Shown one piece after another: positions 58,590 through 64,000 of a DNA stretch of 64,000 nucleotides. A model generated the notes under the pieces. That model was given only the letters and a program-made list of their open reading frames with translations, had not been told where the DNA came from and did not search any database. The position numbers and the translations under genes are program-made. Source of the stretch: CALJDF01 sp038121105 (GTDB taxonomy: Bacteria > Pseudomonadota > Alphaproteobacteria > SHVP01); NCBI GenBank assembly GCA_038121105.1, contig JAYONB010000005.1:186001-250000 (forward strand), given 5' to 3'. Every line of letters starts with the position of its first letter. Position 1 is the first letter of the stretch.

Positions 58590-59759
58590 ATGACATCGGA
58601 CCCCAGCAACGGCCTTCTGCCGGCAGGCCTCTCGGACGATCTGCCCCCTGAGGCGGACATCGAGGCCGAAACCGTCAATATCTTGATGGCGACCTTTCGG
58701 GCGCACGGCTATGCGCGCGTCAAGCCGCCGCTGATCGAGTTCGAAGAAAGCCTGCTCGACGGGCCCGGCGCGGCGCTGGCACAGCAAATGTTTCGGGTCA
58801 TGGACCCCCAATCCCAGCGCATGCTGGGCGTGCGCGCCGATATGACGGGGCAGGTCGCCCGAATCGCGGCAACCCGGCTGGGCGCACGCCCGCGGCCGTT
58901 ACGTTTGTCCTATTCGGGCCAGGTTCTCCGCACGCGCGGCAGCCAGCTGCGGCCGGAACGCCAGTTCTCCCAAGCCGGGTTCGAACTCATCGGGTCCGAC
59001 AGCTTGGAGGCCGATGCCGAAGCGATCCTGTTGGCCGCAGAGGCGCTGCAACGCGCCGGTGCCAAAGATTTGTCGATCGATCTCACCGTGCCGCACTTGG
59101 TTGGCGTTTTGGCGGCTGATGCCGGAATCGAGGGAGCGCAACTCGATGCGCTCCGTGATGCGCTCGATCGAAAGGACGCGGCAGCCCTTTCGGCCGTTAC
59201 GAGCGCTGGGCGCATCGATTTCCAAAGTCTCCTTGGGATGAACGGGCCAGTCGACAAGGCAGTGGCGGCGCTCGAATCGATATCGCTTTCGCCCAAAGCG
59301 GCCCAGATCGTCGCGTCGGTCGCGGCCCTGGTCGCGCTTACCAGGCCGCATTTGGGCGATCTATTGCTGACACTCGATCCCACCGAGTACCGCGGGTTCG
59401 AGTATCACACGGGGATCAGTTTTTCGATCTTCGCGCGCGGCGTGCGCGGCGAACTCGGCCGTGGCGGGCGTTATATCTTGCCGAACGAAGAGCCGGCAAC
59501 CGGGTTCTCGGTCTATCTCGATTCGCTGCGGCGCGCCTTGCCGGCGCAAAAGAACGGCGCGTGCGTTTTCGTCGCGGCGTCCCACGGTTTCGACACGATC
59601 AAATCGTTGCATGACGAGGGATGGCGCACCGTGCGGGGGCTCGACGACGACGCCGACCCGACGGCCGAGGCTCTCCGTCTTGGCTGCACGCATGTCTTTG
59701 CGGATGGATCCGTCCAGGCGATCGGTAACAGCATAAAAAAGAGCGAACAAAGCGAATGA
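58590..59759 (+). CDS. hisZ: ATP phosphoribosyltransferase regulatory subunit HisZ
   Basis: HisZ is a histidyl-tRNA synthetase paralogue that activates the short HisG in histidine synthesis. The 389 aa product has class II core elements (PLIEFEESLLDGPG, MLGVRADMTGQVARI, RTRGSQLRPERQFSQ, GFEYHTGISF) but no anticodon-binding domain and lacks several HisRS catalytic positions. Its stop overlaps purA by 4 bases. hisG is not in the window. hisZ next to purA is a usual alphaproteobacterial order. Confidence 0.93.
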   Translation: MTSDPSNGLLPAGLSDDLPPEADIEAETVNILMATFRAHGYARVKPPLIEFEESLLDGPGAALAQQMFRVMDPQSQRMLGVRADMTGQVARIAATRLGARPRPLRLSYSGQVLRTRGSQLRPERQFSQAGFELIGSDSLEADAEAILLAAEALQRAGAKDLSIDLTVPHLVGVLAADAGIEGAQLDALRDALDRKDAAALSAVTSAGRIDFQSLLGMNGPVDKAVAALESISLSPKAAQIVASVAALVALTRPHLGDLLLTLDPTEYRGFEYHTGISFSIFARGVRGELGRGGRYILPNEEPATGFSVYLDSLRRALPAQKNGACVFVAASHGFDTIKSLHDEGWRTVRGLDDDADPTAEALRLGCTHVFADGSVQAIGNSIKKSEQSE

Positions 59760-61048
59760 CGAATGTTGCGGTGGTCGGCTCCCAGTGGGGGGACGAGGGT
59801 AAGGGAAAGATCGTCGATTGGTTGTCCGAACGCGCCGACGTCGTGGTTCGGTTTCAGGGCGGGCACAATGCGGGACATACCCTGGTCGTCGACGGTGTCG
59901 TCTATAAGCTGAGTTTGCTCCCCTCCGGCGTCGTCCGCGGTGGCAAGTACTCCATTATCGGCAATGGCGTTGTCGTGGATCCGTGGGCGTTGCTCAAGGA
60001 GATCGACACGTTGCGCAATCAAGGCGTCGAGATTACGCCCGACAACCTTGCGATCGCCGAAAACGCGACCCTGATTCTATCGCTTCACCGGGAGTTGGAT
60101 GCGTCGCGCGAAGACTCTAATTCGGGCATGAACATCGGCACCACCCGCCGTGGTATCGGGCCGGCCTACGAAGACAAGGTCGGTCGGCGGGCGGTTCGGG
60201 TTTGCGATTTGGCCGATCCGGAAATCCTCGATGAAAAAGTCAAGGCGTTGTCGGTGCACCACAACGCGCTCCGGGCGGGTTTCGGTCGTCCCTCGATCGA
60301 CGAAGCGGAGATCCGCGCGGCCCTGGCGGAGGTTGCCCCGAAAATCCTTCCCTTTGCCAAACCGGTCTGGTCGCAACTCGACGCGTACCGTGCGGCGGGC
60401 AAGCGAATTTTGTTCGAGGGCGCGCAAGGAACGTTGCTGGACAACGATCACGGGACGTACCCCTTCGTGACCTCGTCCAACACGATGGCCGGCCAGGTTG
60501 CCGTCGGTGCCGGCGTGGGGCCTGGTGCGGTCGGCTATGTCCTGGGCATTACGAAGGCTTACACCACGCGGGTAGGCGAGGGGCCGTTTCCCTCGGAACT
60601 GTTGGACGACACGGGCCAAACGCTGGGCGAACGCGGGAACGAATTCGGCACCGTCACCGGGCGGGCGCGGCGTTGTGGCTGGTTCGACGCGGTTCTCGTG
60701 CGGCAAGCCGTGAAAACCGGCGGAATAGACGGGATTGCCCTCACCAAGCTCGATGTCCTGGACGGGTTGCCGGAAATCCGTATTTGCGTGGGGTATCGCC
60801 TCAATGGCGAAGAACTTCAGTACCTACCGGCCAGCATGAGCGCCCAGGCCGCCGTCGAGCCGATCTACGAAACCCTTGAAGGGTGGCAAGAATCGACCCA
60901 GGGCGCCAGAACCTGGGCCGCGCTTCCCGCGACCGCGATCAAATACATTCGCCGTGTCGAAGAACTGATTGAAGCGCCGGTCGCGCTGCTGTCGACGAGT
61001 CCCGAGCGGGAAGACACTATTTTGGTGCACGACCCGTTCCGGGATTAG
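59756..61048 (+). CDS. purA: Adenylosuccinate synthetase
   Basis: PurA makes adenylosuccinate from IMP, aspartate and GTP, the first committed AMP step. The 430 aa product has GDEGKGK at 12-18, FQGGHNAGHTLVV, the switch segment GTTRRGIGPAYEDK near 130-143, and LFEGAQGTLLDNDHGTYP. It begins within the hisZ stop (ATGA) and converges with rpoH, 10 bases between the two stops. Confidence 0.97.
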   Translation: MTNVAVVGSQWGDEGKGKIVDWLSERADVVVRFQGGHNAGHTLVVDGVVYKLSLLPSGVVRGGKYSIIGNGVVVDPWALLKEIDTLRNQGVEITPDNLAIAENATLILSLHRELDASREDSNSGMNIGTTRRGIGPAYEDKVGRRAVRVCDLADPEILDEKVKALSVHHNALRAGFGRPSIDEAEIRAALAEVAPKILPFAKPVWSQLDAYRAAGKRILFEGAQGTLLDNDHGTYPFVTSSNTMAGQVAVGAGVGPGAVGYVLGITKAYTTRVGEGPFPSELLDDTGQTLGERGNEFGTVTGRARRCGWFDAVLVRQAVKTGGIDGIALTKLDVLDGLPEIRICVGYRLNGEELQYLPASMSAQAAVEPIYETLEGWQESTQGARTWAALPATAIKYIRRVEELIEAPVALLSTSPEREDTILVHDPFRD

Positions 61049-61058
61049 CCGATGCGTC

Positions 61059-61961
61059 TTAGCTGGGTAGCGCTTGCGTAGACAGGCGTTGTTCGATCGC
61101 GGCGTTCCGCATCGCTTTTTGCAGCTTCTCGAAGGCTCGGACCTCAATCTGCCGAACCCGTTCCCGACTGATGTCGTAGGTTTGCGACAATTCTTCCAAG
61201 GTCGAGGGTTCCTCTTTCAAACGTCGCTCGGTCAGAATGTGCTGCTCGCGATCGTTAAGCGTGGTCATCGCCTCTTTCAACAATTCGCGCCGGCTCTCCA
61301 ACTCTTCGGACTCCGCCAGCACCGTTTCTTGGCTGGGCGCATCATCCTCAAGCCAGTCCATCCATTCGCCGTCGCCGTCGATCCGCATCGGGGCGTTGAG
61401 GGAATGATCGGCCGCCGACAGCCGACGATTCATGTTGACCACCTCGGTCTCGGAAACCTTGAGCCGGGTGGCAATCTCTTTGACGTTGTCCGGGTGGAGG
61501 TCGCCTTCTTCCAACGCGTTGATCTGGCCCTTGATCTTGCGCAGGTTGAAGAACAGCTTTTTTTGCGCCGCGGTGGTGCCCATTTTGACCAGCGACCACG
61601 AATGCAGGATGTATTCTTGGATCGAGGCGCGGATCCACCACATCGCGTAGGTGGCCAACCGGAACCCGCGATCAGGGTCGAAGCGTTTGACCGCCTGCAT
61701 CATCCCGACGTTGCCTTCGGAAATGAGCTCGCTGACCGGCAGACCGTAACCGCGATAGCCCATCGCGATTTTGGCCACCAAGCGCAAATGGCTGGTCACA
61801 AGCTGGTGCGCCGCCTCGGAGTCCTCATGCTCGCGCCACCGCTTGGCGAGCATGAACTCTTCGTCGGGCTCCAACATCGGAAACTTGCGAATGGCCTGCA
61901 GATAGGAAGACAAGCTTCCTTCTGTCGAAACGCTCGGAATGGTCGCCGTACGTGCGGTCAT
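61059..61961 (-). CDS. rpoH: RNA polymerase heat-shock sigma factor RpoH (sigma-32)
   Basis: RpoH directs RNA polymerase to heat-shock promoters. The 300 aa product has sigma regions 1.2-2.4 (LISEGNVGMMQAVKRFDPDRG, LATYAMWWIRASIQEYIL), the RpoH box QKKLFFNLRK just after region 2.4, and region 4.2 with ISRERVRQIEVRAFEKLQ. ATG 61961 with GAGGGG about 4 bases upstream is chosen over two earlier in-frame starts. A sigma-32-like promoter lies 56-83 bases upstream of the start. Confidence 0.96.
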   Translation of the reverse strand: MTARTATIPSVSTEGSLSSYLQAIRKFPMLEPDEEFMLAKRWREHEDSEAAHQLVTSHLRLVAKIAMGYRGYGLPVSELISEGNVGMMQAVKRFDPDRGFRLATYAMWWIRASIQEYILHSWSLVKMGTTAAQKKLFFNLRKIKGQINALEEGDLHPDNVKEIATRLKVSETEVVNMNRRLSAADHSLNAPMRIDGDGEWMDWLEDDAPSQETVLAESEELESRRELLKEAMTTLNDREQHILTERRLKEEPSTLEELSQTYDISRERVRQIEVRAFEKLQKAMRNAAIEQRLSTQALPS

Positions 61962-62016
61962 CGTGCCCCTCATGCTAGGACCGCGCTGCCCCAAGGTGCG
62001 CGGATGCTTTTCTATT

Positions 62017-62044
62017 AAATAGGCGTTCTATACCCGAGTTCAAG
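62017..62044 (-). promoter_or_regulatory. Sigma-32-type promoter upstream of rpoH
   Basis: Reading the minus strand, CTTG (62044-62041), 17 bases, then CCTATTT (62023-62017). This matches the alphaproteobacterial RpoH consensus CTTG-N17-CYTATNT at every specified position. It would give a leader of roughly 50 bases before the rpoH ATG. An overlapping weaker sigma-70 reading (TTGAAC and TATTTA, 16 bases apart) is also possible. It implies autoregulation of rpoH, as known in Caulobacter. Confidence 0.6.
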
Positions 62045-62050
62045 GGTGGG

Positions 62051-63028
62051 TTATTGATTTTCCCTGTCCCGCAACCATGACAGTAAGTCATTGAAATCAT
62101 GAGGAAGTTCGCTCTCAAACTCCAACCACGTCTGGGTCAGGGGGTGGCGGAAGCCCAGAAACCCGGCATGCAGCGCTTGCCGCGATATGGGGGGGCTCGT
62201 GGATCGCGCGCGACCGTAGACCCGGTCGCCGATGATCGGGCATCCGGCATGGCTCAGGTGGACGCGTATTTGATGGGTCCGCCCGGTCGCCAACCGGCAT
62301 TCGATTAAGGCGGCATCGCGTCCGAACCGACGCAGCGTTCTATACCGGGTAAGCGCCCTCTTGCCGCGCCCCTCGGCGACCACCGCCATTTTTTTGCGGT
62401 TCCGCGTGCTTCTGCCGATGGCGCCCTCAAATTCGCCTTCGGTCGGGTTCGGCACGCCCCAGACCACGGCCCGGTAGGCACGACCGATCGAATGATCGGC
62501 AAACTGCGAGGCGAGCCCTTTATGGGCGGCATCGTTCTTTGCCGCGATCAACAGACCGCTGGTGTCTTTGTCGAGCCGGTGCACGATCCCGGGACGGCGC
62601 ACCCCGCCGATCCCCGAAAGACTGGCGCCGCAATGGGCGATCAGGGCGTTGACCAGCGTCCGATCGGGATTGCCTGCCGCAGGATGCACCACCAGCCCGG
62701 CCGGCTTGTCGATCACGATGACGTCGTCGTCTTCGAATACGACCTCCAAGTCCATCGCTTGGCCCTGGGGCACGGGATCGCTAGGCGCGGGGACTTGCAA
62801 GTCGATGCCCTGGCCGACCCGCACCTTCGCCGCCGGATCGACCGCCGTCGTCCCATCGACTCTCACGGCCTGGTCGACAATGAGCGCCTTCAACCGAGAC
62901 CGCGAGATATCGGGACAGGATCGCGCCAAGAACTGATCCAGCCGTAGACCGGCATCGGCGTTGGACACAACAAGCTTGCGTTGCTCGCTCGATTCGGAAA
63001 TGGTCTCAGCCGTCTTTTCGGGCGCCAT
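62051..63028 (-). CDS. rluD: RluA-family 23S rRNA pseudouridine synthase (RluD-like)
   Basis: This enzyme makes pseudouridines in 23S rRNA helix 69. The 325 aa product has an N-terminal S4-like RNA-binding domain at about 22-85 (LRLDQFLARSCPDISRSRLK) and the catalytic Asp153 in HRLDKDTSGLL, with later RTHQIRVHLSHAG and GDRVYG. The S4 domain favours RluD/RluC over RluA. It is upstream of rpoH on the same strand with 89 bases between, and divergent from a small membrane-protein gene. Confidence 0.92.
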   Translation of the reverse strand: MAPEKTAETISESSEQRKLVVSNADAGLRLDQFLARSCPDISRSRLKALIVDQAVRVDGTTAVDPAAKVRVGQGIDLQVPAPSDPVPQGQAMDLEVVFEDDDVIVIDKPAGLVVHPAAGNPDRTLVNALIAHCGASLSGIGGVRRPGIVHRLDKDTSGLLIAAKNDAAHKGLASQFADHSIGRAYRAVVWGVPNPTEGEFEGAIGRSTRNRKKMAVVAEGRGKRALTRYRTLRRFGRDAALIECRLATGRTHQIRVHLSHAGCPIIGDRVYGRARSTSPPISRQALHAGFLGFRHPLTQTWLEFESELPHDFNDLLSWLRDRENQ

Positions 63029-63052
63029 GACAACTCGGAGCTTTGTGGAAAC

Positions 63053-63334
63053 GTGCAGGCACTAAAGGCCCTCGTGATTTTGATGGGCGTGATGATCGTC
63101 GCCGCACTCGGCGTGATTGTCGTCACGATCATAAACCGCTCGCAAGACGCCGCGCAGCGGGCCAAACCGTATGAGAAGGAAATATCTCTGCCCGCCGGCG
63201 AAATTCTCGATATGACGAGCGGGCCCGGCGAGGTAACGCTGCGCTACCGCCTTCCCGACGGCACCGAGCAGCTCATCGTCATCGACACCGACCGCGGAAG
63301 GCTGCGCGGCATTCTGGGTATTGCTCGGCCGTGA
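63053..63334 (+). CDS. Small single-span membrane protein (possibly DUF6476)
   Basis: This 93 aa protein has one N-terminal helix at about 4-25 (LKALVILMGVMIVAALGVIVV) and a soluble, probably periplasmic domain ending in LRYRLPDGTEQLIVIDTDRGRLRG, which looks like a small beta-structure. The start is likely GTG 63053 with TGGAAAC before it; an in-frame ATG 24 codons earlier lies inside divergent rluD. It overlaps the JAMM peptidase gene by 4 bases. Layout recalls DUF6476; function unknown. Confidence 0.75.
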   Translation: MQALKALVILMGVMIVAALGVIVVTIINRSQDAAQRAKPYEKEISLPAGEILDMTSGPGEVTLRYRLPDGTEQLIVIDTDRGRLRGILGIARP

Positions 63335-63756
63335 TCGTCGAAATGCCGACCCCGGTGATGCAGCACATCGCGGCCTGCGCGCTCGCACGATTTCCCGAGG
63401 AGGCATGCGGATTGTTGGTGGGGCGGCGCGCCAACGACAGCGTGACCGTGTCGCATGCCCAGGAAAGCCGAAACATCGCCGCCGAACCGCGCACCTCCTT
63501 CGAAGTCGACCCCGGCCTGCGCCTGCGCCTGCAACGCGCGTTACGGGAGGAGGGTGCGGAGATCGTCGGGATCTTTCATTCCCACCCTTCCGGTGACCCA
63601 ACCCCCTCGGCCACTGATCAGGCCGCGATTTGGGAACCCGACCTCGTATGGTTGATCACGGCTGTCGAGGACGGCGCCGTCGGCGAGTCACGCATCTACG
63701 CCGCCGACAATACCGACCCGCCATCCTTTCGCCGCCTGGATATGAAACGCGCCTAA
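63331..63756 (+). CDS. M67 family metallopeptidase (JAMM/MPN+ domain)
   Basis: This 141 aa protein is a stand-alone bacterial JAMM zinc isopeptidase-like enzyme. The full active-site set is present: Glu24 in EEACGLLVG, His83 and His85 in HSH, Ser93 and Asp96, matching the HxHx7SxxD pattern with correct spacing. Bacterial relatives process ubiquitin-like sulfur carriers such as CysO or ThiS, but no such carrier or E1-like gene is visible here. The start is GTG 63331, overlapping the upstream membrane-protein gene; the next gene begins directly after its stop. Confidence 0.9.
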   Translation: MIVEMPTPVMQHIAACALARFPEEACGLLVGRRANDSVTVSHAQESRNIAAEPRTSFEVDPGLRLRLQRALREEGAEIVGIFHSHPSGDPTPSATDQAAIWEPDLVWLITAVEDGAVGESRIYAADNTDPPSFRRLDMKRA

Positions 63757-64000
63757 ATGGATTTCCGCAGCGATAACGTCACCGGTGTCTGTCCGGAAAT
63801 CATGGCCGCCATAGCGGCGGCCAACGACGGCTCGGCCGCGGCCTATGGCGAAGACGCCTGGACCGCACAGGTGCAGACCGCATTCAACGATCTGTTCGAG
63901 CGCGAGGTGACCGTCTTTCCCGTGGCCACCGGAACCGCCGCCAACGCACTATCCCTGGCCAGCGTCGCACCGGTCTACGGTGCGATTTATGCGCACGCCG
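63757..64000 (+). CDS. Low-specificity L-threonine aldolase (5' part only)
   Basis: The first 81 codons of a PLP-dependent beta-eliminating lyase/threonine aldolase are present before the window ends. MDFRSDNVTGVCPEIMAAI and AYGEDAWT followed by FPVATGTAANALSLA are the family N-terminus and the PLP-phosphate-binding region. The enzyme would cleave threonine or allo-threonine to glycine and acetaldehyde. Its ATG directly follows the stop of the JAMM peptidase gene, so the two are probably co-translated. Confidence 0.88.
   Translation, partial: MDFRSDNVTGVCPEIMAAIAAANDGSAAAYGEDAWTAQVQTAFNDLFEREVTVFPVATGTAANALSLASVAPVYGAIYAHA

Overview
The window is GC-rich chromosomal DNA from an alphaproteobacterium, most likely of the Rhodospirillales or a close relative. 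The lineage call rests on gene content: a TrcR/DUF1013 regulator, COQ9, a tiny aa3-oxidase subunit IV-like gene ahead of a three-gene transhydrogenase (pntAA-pntAB-pntB), DUF1192, DUF4164-zapA-6S RNA-fau, hisZ-purA-rpoH-rluD and a complete tol-pal operon. Gene order looks like stable core chromosome. I see no insertion sequence, prophage, CRISPR array, rRNA or tRNA gene. No gene-free stretch exceeds 300 bases; the largest is about 217 bases (37044-37260).

Layout. 1-3174 (minus): fused indolepyruvate ferredoxin oxidoreductase, cut by the window edge. 3341-7230 (plus): UDP-glucuronate-epimerase-like enzyme, two hotdog thioesterases, oligoendopeptidase F and a small winged-helix-like protein. 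7301-10324 (plus): oxidase subunit IV-like peptide and proton-translocating transhydrogenase. 10382-14472: rpsU, def, coq9, purK/purE and a diguanylate cyclase. 14469-19077: two DUF465 genes around a TIGR02444 gene, and two acyl-CoA synthetases. 19079-24667: trcR, quinone oxidoreductase, DUF1192, thioesterase, hsp20, rpmE and an ABC exporter. 24664-31876: a three-gene proton-channel/OmpA system, suhB, and the EF-P beta-lysylation set (efp, epmB, epmA). 31873-37043 (minus): thiE, fba, a small unknown gene, gap, tkt. 37261-54980 (plus): DUF4164, zapA, 6S RNA, fau, a YmdB-like phosphoesterase, yebC, ruvCAB, ybgC-tolQRAB-pal-cpoB, tilS, ftsH, folP, glmM, thiD. 54987-61048: exported PA14 protein, serC-serA, hisZ, purA. 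61059-64000: rpoH, rluD, a small membrane protein, a JAMM peptidase and the start of a threonine aldolase.

How the parts work together. Much of the window is housekeeping: envelope constriction and integrity (ZapA, Tol-Pal, CpoB, GlmM), recombination repair (RuvABC), translation (Def, S21, L31, EF-P and its modification, TilS), carbon and serine metabolism (Tkt, Gap, Fba, SerC, SerA) and folate/thiamine synthesis. A heat-shock theme is visible in regulatory DNA: rpoH carries an upstream match to the alphaproteobacterial sigma-32 consensus, hsp20 has a sigma-32-like promoter plus a hairpin hiding its ribosome-binding site in the manner of a ROSE thermometer, and ftsH has a terminator-like hairpin just before its start codon.

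The least explained system is the TolQ/MotA-like channel, long-coiled MotB-like protein and OmpA-like periplasmic protein at 24664-28113, separate from the complete Tol-Pal operon in the same window. Other open points are the small protein that lies between gap and fba where pgk might be expected, the exported PA14 protein and the structured DNA between tolB and pal. Start codons were chosen by family N-termini and ribosome-binding sites; several are TTG or GTG.
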